Made by a program: the position numbers and the translations under genes. This document shows positions 25,311-36,470 of a DNA stretch of 64,000 bases, piece by piece (position 1 is the first letter of the stretch; each line of letters begins with the position of its first letter). The stretch spans positions 186,001 through 250,000 of the forward strand of contig PUQB01000273.1 in the NCBI GenBank assembly GCA_003024785.1. Reading direction: 5' to 3'. The notes beneath the pieces were generated by a model. That model searched no databases, was not told the origin of the DNA, and worked only from the letters and a program-made list of their open reading frames with translations. The DNA is from Selaginella tamariscina (taxonomy: Eukaryota > Streptophyta > Lycopodiopsida > Selaginellales > Selaginellaceae).

Positions 25311-26169
25311 TGGATCTAAGAATAGGTTGAATCACTTGAACTTATCACAAAACCCAGGGCCGCTATGTTTCGATTCAGATGAGGGATTTAGCCTAAACAA
25401 TCACCATCATCAAACATTGGCCTGTCATTTGCTTTTACTAATAAATGACTAATAAATTCAAATTAATTAAAGAGAATATTATTTATAAAGTCATAAACAT
25501 TAATAAGAACTCGACACTCCCTAAGCCATACCCTACATACCCTAATGGGCTAACCCAAGCCGTAAGAATAAATTTTTTAAAAACTGTTAACCCCACCCTA
25601 AATCGTAAACGATCAAAAAAGGTCAAATTAAACCCCATGCTGTACACGCTCCTATGGCATACTGCTTGGTAAAAGTGAACTCCCCAGGAATAACAATTGC
25701 AAAGTTTCATTAATTGATACTACAAGATCAGAAATTTCAAAGGGAGTAAGACTTTAACATTCATTGTGGTCATGTTCCTCTTTATTTGCAAGATACTATT
25801 AATTGTCTGGGTGTTTAGCAAATAGTGAGTTTGATCCAAAGTTTATATGTTTTGACTTACAAGAACAATTATGTAATCGATAACCAAAATGTTCAGTTGT
25901 AAAGTAGACTTCTACAACTAGACGGTAAGTTTTATCTTCGTTATAATAAAAAGTTTTTACTTTTTATGTAGGACTGTGAAGAAGCGGAGGATAACATGAC
26001 AATTTATATAAAAGTTCATGAATCTCCTACAATGAACATCAAGAGGCTACAAGTGGAAAACATGAAGAGGTAATAGAAAACTATGTCAGAGTTTTAACTC
26101 GAAGGATTAATATATGGCAACATGTGGCTGCCAAGTGGCTTTTCGACATCAATTCCATGTGTGAGCAAC

Positions 26170-27060
26170 ACTAAATCTTCCAAGATGACCCCAAGAGTTT
26201 GACTCAGATGCCTAGTTAAATAGAAAACTTAGAGTCTTACCTTAAGTCCCCTAGAATGACCATCTCCCAAACCCTAGTGGATAACCTGAGTAAACTTTAG
26301 TATCCTTTCTTAGTAGACCTAGACAAGCTCATGCCCTAACCTTATCAAGGAGATGTGCCTCACACATACCCCGTGACAAAGCTAAGGCATCGTCACTTAC
26401 CCCTTGAGGAATCACCCTCATCTGGGCATACAACCCTTTTAGGGCGACATTGAGTACCATGAACCACGACTAACCCTTGAGGGTTTGAGTGGTCAAGTTA
26501 TACCGTAGACTTAGGGCTAGGACAAGAGTATTCAACCCCTTGGCAACAAACCCATGACACAACCCCAAAGGGCATGCCTCATGCATTGTATTGTGTGACG
26601 TTTAGCCCAATGTCACATCCCCATGTGACATTGTCTTTCATGATGTGAACTACCATGCCATAGCCCCTTAGATTCAAGAGTTGCACCAAGTGCCACAAAT
26701 GTGGCTCCTAAATGCCAACTCTAGAACCCCTTAGTGAACCTCAGGAACTGGATAACATAAACATGTCAAACAAGATTCCATAGTTAGACAAGGACATGAA
26801 TGTGCCTTGCTTGGCCATGAGTGCTACACCTAGCTTAACATGGAGGAGGAGGTTGGAGACAAGCCTTAACCTCTACCTTTTAGAATGTGCATTCCAACAA
26901 GACCTTTTAAACATGGATTTACCAATGTTAAGGGTGAGTAACCCCGAAGGTGGGACGTACCTCTATCATTTAAAAGTTAAGGCGGTACAACAGAGGGTTG
27001 TACCTTACAACACAAGCTAAAGCCTGCATCAGGAAAAGAATAACGAACTCAATCATGAAC
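26170..27060 (+). repeat. dispersed repeat D, copy 1
   Basis: Segments such as GCATCGTCACTTACCCCTTGA and CAACCCCTTGGCAACAAACC recur in reverse complement at 62640-63480, with the segments in mirrored order. The pair is diverged. No ORF with a recognisable domain is present. It could be an LTR or the end of a DNA element; copy number cannot be judged here. Confidence 0.55.
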
Positions 27061-27669
27061 CCATGAACTCTCACTCTTACATACTATACCTTATTTATGT
27101 GACGGAGCCCCCCCTCTTTCTTACATGTGTAAGTGAGTTGACACGGAATTTCAGCCCCTCAGATAAATTAACAGTATGAGCCTATAACTCACCCTTACTC
27201 CTACCCCTGAACCCTACCCAAGAGGTGGCGTGGGTTAGGGCAACCCTAGGGTCAGGTTAACCCCTAGGGGTGTTTCTAACCCTACTTAACAACTGAACTC
27301 ATCTACATTAACCAATCAATTTAACTGGGATGTCAAAAATGGGGGGATTTTCTAAAAAGTAAGTTCTAGTTTCGCTTAGGGATTCCTGCAAATACTTAAT
27401 GACACCTCACCAAACCATCACCAAATGCACTAATCGGGCATGAAACTATGACAAATTAGGTTGTTTGATGTTTATTTACTCATGTTTTTTCATGTCTTTT
27501 TTAAAGTTCATACTCATTCACCATAGGAAGTAAATGCTTTGCAAAATGATGAGGAAGATCAACAAGTTGAAAATGATACAAATGATTTCAATGTATGCAC
27601 ATCTCCTTAATTTTTGTTTTCGTAGTACTATATGTGCAATAACTTAAGTTGTGAACTTGTTATATGATA

Positions 27670-27960
27670 ATGACATGGTAGGCAAGGCAATTGTGAAGCT
27701 TGTTGATAGTAAGGAAAGATATATCATAACAAGTGATATTTATTATGCAGTTTATTATATGTTACACCTTTCTTTTTCTTGGTTGGTGATGACATAGCTA
27801 TGGTAGTCATACATCTTGTCCATGGATATGAGGATGTTAAAGTTTGTGGTAATCCAGATTGTGACACCTTAAAAATATCTAAGAAATTTGTGGGAACAAT
27901 TATTTGTTGGCCTAAGGATGGAATCTCGAATGTGGAGCCTTTCCAAATGGTAAGTATTTA
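27670..27960 (+). pseudogene. possible CACTA/ULP1-associated transposon coding fragment
   Basis: Plus-strand reading gives AIVKLVDSKERYIIT, then LVGDDIAMVVIHLV and KFVGTIICWPKDGISN, ending at a donor-like ATG|GTAAGT at about 27949. The IxWPK motif after a spaced VG segment resembles the domain found in plant CACTA and ULP1-bearing transposons (typically IAWPK). Only this short fragment is visible, so the assignment is tentative. Confidence 0.35.
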
Positions 27961-28015
27961 TTTACTATGTTAAAGCTTTTAAGTTTATTAAATTTATTTA
28001 CAATTTCTATTGAAT

Positions 28016-29769
28016 TTAGGTTCTTGTGATCACAATACACCTTTCAACCACATGCGGGGAACCTTTAAGGAATCTGCGCCACTCCTCAAATGCATCGACG
28101 ATCGCTAGCAGTTCCTTGTTGTAAACATCGTAATTGATCTCAGGTGCAGTGAACTTGCGGGAATGGAAAGCAATAGGATGAGAAGATGATCTGGACCTTC
28201 CTGGGACAACACTCCACCAATGCGAAGTCAGAGGCATCAGCTTCCACGAAATATGGCTTCGCAGGGTCAGGATGGATGAACGCCTTCTTTAGGAACTCGA
28301 ACGCCTCCTCAGCCTCAGAGGACCAGACAAATGGAACATCCTTGCCAGTCAACTTGTCAATGGCAATGCAATCTTGGAGAAATCCCGAACGAAACGTCGA
28401 TAGAAGTTCGCAAACCGAGGAAACATCGAACATCACGAACATTTGATGGTCTCTCCCACTCCAATACAGTCCGGACTTTTGCAGGATCCATGTGAACACC
28501 TTCAGCTGAAATGATGTACCCCAGGAACTCGACAGACTGCTGACTGAAAGAGCACTTCTCCAACTTGGCAAACAAGTGGTGCTTCCGGAGCCTCTCCAAG
28601 ACTAACCGTACATGCCGTTCGTGTTCTTCTCGAGTCTTGGAAAATATCAGGATGTCGTCTAGGTACATGATGACAAACAAATCCAAGAAGTCCCGGAAAA
28701 TATCGTTAGCCATGTGCTGGAACACAGCAGGTGCATTTGTCAGGCCGAACGGCATTACTACGTACTCGAAATGTCCGTAGCGTGTACGGAAAGCTGTTTT
28801 CCACTCGTCCCCTTCTCGAATTCGGATGAGATTGTACGCTCCTCTTAAATCGATCTTTGTGAAGTACCGGGCACCAGAAAGACGTTCGAGCATGTCGGAG
28901 ACGAGCGGGAGAGGATACTTGTTTGGAATGGTGACCTTATTCAGATCTCGGTAGTCCACCACGAGCCGGAGACTTCCATCCTTCTTGGAAACAAAGAATA
29001 CTGGAGCACCAGCCGGTGATCGCGAATGACGGATAAATCCGGTGACAAGATTCTCCTCAATGTATTTCCTCAATGTCTCCAACTCTGTTGGTGAGAGACC
29101 GTAAATGGGACCGGAGGACGGCTGCTTACCCTCAACGAGATCGATAGGACAGTCGTACTCACGGTGCGGTGGCAAGGCAGAAGCTTTCTTTTTGTCGAAG
29201 ACGTCTGCGAAATCGGCATACTGCTTTGGTAAGGCAGGAGGAACAGAAACATCCTTAGCAGAGCAGGGATAGACTTTGATCGCGAACACGGATGCTGGGT
29301 CATGTCGGCTATCTTTCTTGAACTGCTTCAAGGTGATATGCGAGACTCGAAGTGGAGGAGGAACTGGAACAGGATCGGAATCAAAGAGTGTGGCTGGAGT
29401 TGAAACAGCTGGGAAACTGTTCATGAAACGTTCTCTCCAACCAGGATCCACCAACTCGATCCACGGCAAACCAAGGATAATCGTAGAGTCTGGAATAGAA
29501 ACAACACTGAAGGAGATGTTGCACACAGCACCGCAAGCAACGACCTCAACGAACTCCGTGTCATTTATTACCGCTCCAGATTTGATATCTCGTCCATCAA
29601 CGACCCGTACAGAACCAGGAGTCTTCAAAGGATGTAGACGGATCCCGTGCCTGACAGCAAAATTCTTGTCGATGAAATTTGCGTTCGCTCCGCTATCCAC
29701 CAAAGCTTTACCAGAGAACTCCACCTCTGGTGTCTTCAGCTGCACCGGAACATGGAACGGCTTGCACAC
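28016..29769 (-). CDS. element B pol: protease, reverse transcriptase, partial RNase H
   Basis: The protease active site reads [13 protein letters not shown] (DSG) near 29705, followed by a flap-like region and ILGLPW. A linker with [20 protein letters not shown] leads into [61 protein letters not shown], and the catalytic YLDD at about 28655. RT stays open for 470 codons to about 28357. After a shift near 28400 come RNase H connection motifs (VEADASDFA, then [25 protein letters not shown]). It ends by truncation, so no integrase remains. Confidence 0.85.
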
Positions 29770-29870
29770 CTTCGTGGATGGAATGGATCCAAGATGAGGA
29801 AGGGAAGATGTTATGAGTGAAGAGCCTTGAGGAACATGAGTTGTTCCACGGCAATCCAGCCGGACGGCTC

Positions 29871-30771
29871 CTATTCGGGCTGGATCTTCTCGTTTCCCGG
29901 CAGCACAGCAAGGGCCACTTCACGAGCTTGTTTTGGACGTCGATGACAATTCTCCAACTTGTGGTACGGGTCCCCACAGTACAAACAAAGCTTGTACTGA
30001 ATCCGCTTCTGACGTTCGGTTGGCAAAAGCTTGCCTCGGCGTGATCGCCCTAATTCCATGGGGATGGTTCTACTGAGGAAGATGATGAATCAGCAGATGA
30101 GGGAACAGGGACTGCAGAAATGGAAGAAGACGGCACCAAGAAGAAAGAAGGATGCCGACGTTCTTGTTTCCGCTCGATCAACCGGTTGTCACAACGAATT
30201 GCCAACTCGATCATGCTGGTGAGGGTTTGGAACCGCAAAATTCAGCAACATGTCTTTGACCTCGTCCTGCAACCCCGACCGGAAAACCTCCTTGAGAGCA
30301 CGATCTCCCCATGTGACATCACAAGCAAGAAGTTGAAACTTCGATGCGTACTCTGCTACCGACATACCCCCTTGGTGAAGCTGACGGAGTTTGGTGATGG
30401 CAGCACTCTCACGATCCACGTCACTGAACATCGCCGTGAACCGTTCCACAAACTCGTCAAAATTCCCAAGGATCGGATCATTGTTCTCCAGCAAGGCTGA
30501 GAACCATGAAAGAGCAGAACCAGAAAGCAGCGACCCGATCAATCCAACCTTAATGGGTTCTGTGCTGTAGCGCCTCGGCTGCATCACGATGCAGACGAAC
30601 TTGATTGAGAAAACCTCGGAACTTCGATCGGGTACCATCGAACTTTTCGGGCATGCTGATCTTCGGCTCTGGAGAATTCGCACGCTGTCGGAGCTGATCA
30701 TTCTCCAGGTGTAGTTGTTTGAGCTGCTGCTGGAGGGCAGCAACTTGCTCATGAAGAGCATGCTCGGACAT
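29871..30771 (-). CDS. element B gag (frameshifted)
   Basis: It starts at ATG 30771 (MSEHALHEQVAALQQQLK, a short coiled coil), followed by ISMPEKFDGTRSKFRGFLNQ. The capsid-like part has MQPRRYSTEPIKVGLIGSL, then LRQLHQGGMSVAEYASKFQ. A zinc knuckle of the form CX2CX4HX4C (CLYCGDPYHKLENC) lies at about 29985-29945. Frames shift near 30590, 30235 and 30060. The family role is RNA packaging and formation of virus-like particles. The 5' leader (30905-30775) is strongly purine-rich. Confidence 0.75.
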
Positions 30772-30905
30772 GATGAGTCGAAGAAGAAAAATCAAAAAGA
30801 AAAAAGAGAAGAAAATCAGAAAAGAAAAAATCGAAAAGAAAATTGAAAAGAGAGAAAGAAAGAAAATGGGATCGATGACAAGCGGAAACAGAAGCTTGTC
30901 ACTAC

Positions 30906-30920
30906 CTCAGAATCATTCAA
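30906..30920 (-). promoter_or_regulatory. self-priming primer-binding site of element B
   Basis: Two bases inside the LTR end, the sense strand carries TTGAATGATTCTGAG. Its exact reverse complement, CTCAGAATCATTCAA, occurs in the sense LTR at 31054-31040, about 30 bp downstream of the TATA box, where the RNA should start. No tRNA-type site beginning TGG is present. This matches the Tf1/sushi mechanism, in which the RNA 5' end folds back as primer. Confidence 0.7.
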
Positions 30921-31075
30921 ACTGTCACGACCTTGTGCAAAGGGCGAAACCTTTAGAACAAGGGTGGAACCTTGAAAGGAGGAGATTGTATTCAAGAAAG
31001 AAATGAATACAAAATGAAACACAAGGCCGAAGACTGGTGTTGAATGATTCTGAGAAACCTGGAACTGGAACCCTG

Positions 31076-31083
31076 TTTATATA
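31076..31083 (-). promoter_or_regulatory. TATA box of element B LTR
   Basis: The sense strand reads TATATAAA. The sequence about 30 bp downstream (31054) is the start of the segment complementary to the primer-binding site, which independently supports the transcription start there. Confidence 0.6.
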
Positions 31084-31105
31084 TCTGAGGTCCTGAGGAT
31101 TGTAT

Positions 31106-31176
31106 GGTCCACAACTGGTCTGGAATGTGTGATCCACAACTGGTCTGGAATGTGTGGTCCACAACTGGTCTGGAAC
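31106..31176. repeat. three copies of a 25-bp repeat in the U3 of element B
   Basis: GGTCCACAACTGGTCTGGAA plus TGTGT repeats three times with one or two changes, upstream of the TATA box on the sense strand. It could be a duplicated enhancer-like unit; the function is inferred only from position. Confidence 0.8.
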
Positions 31177-31228
31177 ATGCGTATGAATATACGCCTTGCT
31201 GTTGATGGTGTAGTTCAGCATCCAGGAT

Positions 31229-31293
31229 CATACGGACCAGTTGGTTAACACATGTGTGTTAGCCAAAAGGTCTCGGGTTCAAGTCCTATGAAA
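31229..31293 (+). repeat. tRNA-like (A box/B box) sequence, possible SINE head or tRNA relic
   Basis: AGTTGGTTAACAC followed about 35 bp later by GGTCTCGGGTTCAAGTCC resembles a tRNA D-arm and T-arm with a good B box (GGTTCAAGTCC). The acceptor stem does not close, so it is not a functional tRNA. It lies just outside the LTR of element B. Confidence 0.4.
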
Positions 31294-31299
31294 GGCAAA

Positions 31300-32290
31300 A
31301 ATGACCCATGATCCTTATAGATGGCCTCTACCCGGATGCCGCAAGGGTCCGTGTACTATGGTGGTTTGGCACCCGGATGCCGCAAGGGTCCGTGTCCTCT
31401 ACCTGGATGCTGCAAGGGTCCGTGTACAGGGTAGGGGAGTTCTACTATGGTGGTTTGGCACCCGGATGCCGCAAGGGGAGTGGCCTCTACCCGGATGCCG
31501 CAAGGGTCCGTGTACAGAGTAGGGGAGTTCCTACTATGGTGGTTTGGCACCCTTGCGGCATTAGGGTAGGGGAGTTCTACTATGGTGGTTTGGCACCCGG
31601 ATGCCGCAAACAGGGTAGGGGAGTTCTACTATGGTGGTTTGGCACCCTTGCGGCATCAGGGTAGGGGAGTTCTACTATGGTGGTTTGGCACCCGGATGCC
31701 GCAAGGGTCCGTGTCCTCTACCTGGATGCCGCAAGGGGAGTGGGACAAGCGGGGAATCCCCGCTTCTAAGGTGAATAGAAGGAGTATAGAATATTTATAA
31801 TGCCTGCCTAAGTACAAACTATCATCTACTATGGTGGTTTGGCACCCGGATGCCGCAAGGGTCCGTGTCCTCTACCCGGATGCCGCAAGGGGAGTGGGAC
31901 AAGCGAGGAATCCCCGCTTCTAAGGTGAATAGAAGGAGTATAGATATATTTATAATGCCTACCTAAGTACAAACTATCATCTACCGGATGCCGCAAGGGT
32001 CCGTGTACAAGGTAGGGAAGTTTTACTATGGTGGTTTGGCACCCGGATGCCGCAAGGGTCCGTGTCCTCTACCCGGATGCCGCAAGGGTCCGTGTCCTCT
32101 ACCCGGATGCCGCAAGGGGTGTACAGGGTAGGGGAGTTCTACTATGGTGGTTTGGCACCCGGATGCCGCAAGGGTCCGTGTCCTCTACCCGGATGCCGCA
32201 AGGGGAGTGGGACAAGTGGGGAATCCCCGCTTCTAAGGTGAATAGAAGAGTATGGATATATTTATAATGCCTGCCTAAGTACAAACTATC
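31300..32290. repeat. minisatellite grown from the family C LTR
   Basis: Units around CCCGGATGCCGCAAGGGTCC (about 30 bp) alternate with GGTAGGGGAGTTCTACTATG and GGTGGTTTGGCA. A larger block starting GGAATCCCCGCTTCTAAGG recurs near 31758, 31908 and 32220. Both unit types occur once, in reverse complement, in LTR C1 at about 680-800. The array adjoins the minus-strand LTR C3 exactly where the downstream half of that LTR should be. Long open frames across it (MPQG, WFGT repeats) come from the repeat. Confidence 0.85.
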
Positions 32291-32644
32291 TCCGATAGAG
32301 GAGCAAGATACTTGACTCCCAAAAAGACCCCCAACCCACTACCAACCTTTCTACTTATATAGTGGGTCACCTAGCACTAGACCCTAGGTACATGTGGTGC
32401 TTTCCTACTGGTCTGCCGCCTTGTGACAGAGTCATGTTTGTCTCATTTATGTGCCTCTCTCACGCATGTTGTCCTGCGTACCCTAGGTAGTTGGTCTGGA
32501 CGATCGGATCTATGCCTAGTTATGTCGCCGTCTAACATATGTCGACATCAGTTCGTACATGCGGTACCTTCCTTATCCGAGGCTTCGTCCCGTCGCTCGT
32601 CCGCATCGGCTGGCCATTTGACGGTGTCAGACCACCATCAACCA
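32290..32644 (-). repeat. LTR of gypsy family C, copy C3 (3' LTR, 5' part intact)
   Basis: The reverse complement runs closely parallel to C1 from 339 to about 690, including GACGAGCGACGGGACGAAG, AGGAAGGTACCGCATGTACG and the TATA context at 32351-32362. It is the copy most like C1. The part downstream of TATA passes into the minisatellite at 31300-32290. Confidence 0.75.
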
Positions 32645-35599
32645 ATGGTAATGGGGGCCTCACTACTAGGGGGACCACTTGTATGGGTTCTGTCGCTTGG
32701 TGCCTGGGTGGTTCCTGATCAGGAAAGAGTTGTCTCTCACCTGCTTCTTTGATGGCTCCAGGAGTCCTAGATGTTTTCTTTGGTTTCCTTGACTTTTTCC
32801 TATCCGCTCTTTTCCCATGTCCCCCTATTAGTCATGCCCAAAGCTATGCTGGTATTAAAGTTGTAATTCGGCCAATCAGACCGGCAGTCATGATGCCAAT
32901 ATTGTTGGCTGACGAAAGTCTCTACTTGGACTCGATCTGAACTCTGTAGATCCTGCGGGTTAGTGCCAAAACTAGGTACTGCCTAAGGCAGTCTACCCAG
33001 TTCATCGTGACTTCTTCCAAGGCCCTGCAGAGGTCATTCGCCAACCACCTAGTGATTTGTCTTTTAGTTCTTCCCGTGAACATGAAGACCACCAATGCTA
33101 CAAACTCGGCTGCTTCTTCCCTTTCCTATATGCCTTGTAACACCTTGTTCCCTCTTGTGGTAGACCTATGTGGCTCAGTCTTTGATAATTCTCCTATTGT
33201 GAGGCCATCCTCTGATAAACATAATATTGTTGCCAGCTCATCGAACAATATGGAGAAGGATGTGCTACCTATTAAGCAGAACTGAATCCCTCTATGTCTG
33301 GTCTAGCTAGCTATCATTTCTACGGACTGGAATTGCCTAGCTCTTTTGGTGAATCATGGATTCTCCAATTCCTCCACGAAAAGTCAAAAAACTCGTCTAG
33401 GTGCATTTATTTCCTGACCAATCAAATGTCGGATCGGCTGATCAACTTCTTGAACCTAGAATACTTGGGTGACACAAGTTTTGCTATCCTCTCCTGGCTT
33501 TCGATGGACACGCAATGACCACTAGCCTATTCTGCTCCATCCAATATGTCATCATGGTGGTTGAGGTATTGCATTGTACATCTCCTTCTAGGGTACTGCC
33601 AATGTGGTGGCCCTCATGACGTCCTCTGAGGTGATTGGCGTGAGTATCTATGTGCCCAGATTCACAATGATGGCACCATCTAACCATCATTGTCTTTGTT
33701 GTACATGCCTCACATGTGTGGTCCATCCTTGTGGACGGTGTGACCTTGTGAGCTGGCCACACGTGTGTTTGAAGTTCTTCCTCTCAGCTGCATTGTCCTT
33801 CCTAATGTGCTTCCTTGGGGTTCCTTGTTGTGGTGGCTGTCTTGCCCTGGGGTGCCTTGGTCTAGGCTTTGTTTGGGTGGTTGTTCAGCCCAATGCAATT
33901 ACTATCGACTGTTTGTCACAGTGCTTGTCCGCCATTACCACTCTTTGCCACCTTGATGACGTCCGGGAGAGCCCACCCTAGTCCTAACTATAGGGCATTT
34001 CTAGTTAGTCCCTCTACTCTGAGGCCTTTCGCCACCAGTCCCGCACGTTCCACCTGGAACTTTGCGACTTACTTCTATCAGGGGATGCCCCTTCTAGGGC
34101 TCTTCCCCTCTTCCAGCTTTATGGCTGATCTTTGATCAGCTATGGCTATGGGTGTTCTCAATTGAGGCCATGGTTGGTATGGGGTTGTCGTCCAATCCAC
34201 TACCGGGCTTAGATCAGACTCACTTAGGTGGCATTGTTGTCTGGTTGTGGTGCATTCAGGTGGCTCCTTCGAAATTGTGAAGGTGGTCGGCAATCGGTCC
34301 TTGAGCTCCCACACTATGTTTGTATTATTTGGGCTTCAAGTGCTCCCCCTACAATCCTTGGTTTGCCTGTGCGGTGCCTACCTTGGTGAGGGTCCCTTGC
34401 CTTACAGGGGAGGCCACCGTTTTGCCATTGTCCAATCCTTTGTGCCTACATGGCCCATAGTGTTCTAGCATTTCGAATTGCTGCATGGGTGCCCGCATTT
34501 GCTTTACAGACATAGATCTTAGTCCCCTCATGGTTGGAATCTTATTTGCTAGTGCTCCCATTTATGTTGTACCTTTGCGCCCTTGAGCTAGGGGCGACCA
34601 AGAAGCATGGAATCCCCTCCAGTGTGCATATCAAGGACAACAAACATTTATCCAAAATTTGACAGTTTGGATCTCGACTTCCATTGCCCTTAGGATACCC
34701 TTGGGTGTTACTTCGGCTTGATTTTTCATGCATACCTAAAAGGGAATAGGCCTTGGGGTTGACTATTCAACTCATGATGGAGTTTCGCTGAATAATGTTC
34801 ATGCCAAACCTCCATCTATAGTTAAATTGCTGATTGTGCAGCCCGCCATTCGAACCAGAATGGTTGGTACATCGTCCACAAAGTCCACTATGGTAGTAGT
34901 GCCTCTTGGCCAAGGCCTAGCTAATCCTTGTGGCCGAGCCCCACATAGCGTGGATGGAGTGAGTGGCGTTTCTTGTCCTAGCCTCTCCTATGTTGAAGGT
35001 GAGTTTTTTCCGCCTCCTCATTGTTCCCCTCGATCCTCAGCTCTAGTTGGGCTTCATTGACCCTAGAGTGGTTGGTGGATCGCTTTCATCACCCATTACC
35101 TCAACACTGAGGGTTTTGCTGCTCGCTCCTTCTCACAGTGCCTTCATGTTCCCCTGGTTCTACTCACATGTGGTCGCCTTGTTTTCTTCTAGTAGGGGAG
35201 CTTGCAGTATTGTGTTCATCCCGTAATCCCATACTAACAATACCACCATTACCTGGTTGGCATGCGGTGGGGGGATTGGTGTCGAGCTGGTGGGGGGATT
35301 GGTGTTGAGTTGGTGAGGGTCTACCCATTCGCCGCCCTTGCGGTGTTGGGTGCTTGTGCTTCCAACATGGGTTTGATTAATGATACCCATGAGCACCGAT
35401 AGAACGGGTGTTGGCCATCGCATAGCACGCACGTCATCTCCCTACATTCCGGCTACCTGTCCTTGTCGTTGTACCTAGGTTGGTAGGGTTGCCACTCTTG
35501 ATATCGGGACCTATGACTCCGGTCTCCTGATTGTGACCTCCTAAAGGTTAGTTGTTCCCTTTTGATTTACGCCCATAACTCCTCTAGCTATCTGCATCC

Positions 35600-36470
35600 C
35601 CCTCTACCTACCGTTCCACCATTAATGCGGCTTCCTGTGGTAGCCTATTATTCAGGAGTTTGGCAAGTCAATAGCAATCATCCATGTTATGGGACCCGCA
35701 GATGTTACATACCAGACAATACTTGTCCCGCATGTGGTGTATCCCAGTGAGCCAACGTTGCAGTTAAGTCTTCCTTTCGTGCTACTACTTGATGGGTTTC
35801 CCCTCACTGTAGATGTATGTGCCCTTTGGCTCCTTGACAATCTCTACTTTCTAGCTGACTTTGGGACATCTGAGAGGTTTTCCTTGTCCATGGTGTGTCG
35901 TTGGCCCCTCAACATTTGATTTGTCCTGCATCTTTTTTTCTTGGCATCTCTCAGCTTCTCGCTTCTCAACCTTCTTTGGCATACTGAAGTACTTGTCGAA
36001 TGTTCGATCATCGTTTAGCCCAATTCACTTGTGGTCTTCGGACACAATCCTTTTCAGTACCACATTTTCTTGGTTAGGTTGACTGGGGCATCCCTTAACT
36101 GGGTGATGTACCCCAGCCATGAGAACCATGTATTCGTTGACTGACTCTCATGCTTTCTGTTTCAAGCTAATTAGCTTATGAATTACTTCTTCCTCACTCT
36201 TTTCCTGCTAAAGGTATCCAAAAACCGCCTCCATGCAGTTTCCCAAGGAGCTTCCTCGTTTGCCTCATGGAATTGCATCCACCATGCATGTGCCTTTTGT
36301 CCAGAGTGCATGCAAATGCACTTAGCTTCTTGTGGTTGTCACTTACACTTTTCAACTTGCATACCTACTCAAACTTGTGTACATGTTGGTCTATGTCTTC
36401 ACCCTTTGCTCCTTGGAATGTGGGTAAGGGCACTGTTACTATGCTCTACTACATTCGATTGAGTGCGCGG
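35600..36470 (-). pseudogene. gag remnant of family C element
   Basis: Minus-strand reading gives AWWMQFHEANEEAPWETAWR, then RRFLDTFSRKRVRKK (about 36300-36190), ISLKQKA-ESVNEYMV (about 36165-36125) and HHPVKGCPSQPNQ. Further on are KREAERCQEKKMQDKS and a cysteine/histidine cluster, KYCLVCNICGSHNMDDCY, followed by LAKLLNNRLPQEAALMVE (about 35715-35620). The W-F-LKQ-SV-EY pattern is the plant gypsy capsid domain, and the Cys/His cluster resembles the variant zinc finger seen after it. Several stops and frameshifts are present. Confidence 0.65.

Larger units (their letters stand above)
28010..31220 (-). mobile_element. element B: Ty3/gypsy chromovirus, 3' half missing
   Basis: Reading right to left on the minus strand: 5' LTR (about 31220-30923), primer-binding region, gag (30771-29871), protease and RT (29769-28400), and the first part of RNase H (28400-28010). 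Similarity stops at VYCDHKNL around 28015, so the integrase, chromodomain and 3' LTR are missing. Gag and RT motifs are close to those of element A, which does have a chromodomain. The break at about 28010 abuts AT-rich DNA. Confidence 0.85.
30923..31220 (-). repeat. 5' LTR of element B
   Basis: On the plus strand it begins TGTCACGACC at 30923 and most likely ends at TTCAGCA (31220), giving a TG...CA LTR of about 298 bp. With only one LTR left, the outer end is uncertain. It contains a TATA box, the putative R start and a triple 25-bp repeat. Confidence 0.5.

Noticed and set aside
26796-27020. 74-codon plus-strand ORF
   Set aside because: Inside or beside repeat D; no domain and no splice or promoter context.
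31229-31293. A functional tRNA gene
   Set aside because: No acceptor stem pairing and a poor anticodon arm; kept only as a tRNA-like relic.
31300-32290. Regularly repeated units that might suggest a CRISPR array, and long ORFs reading MPQG and WFGT repeats
   Set aside because: Units are direct, contiguous and of mixed length with no unique spacers, and they derive from the LTR. The genome is eukaryotic and the ORFs simply read through the repeat.
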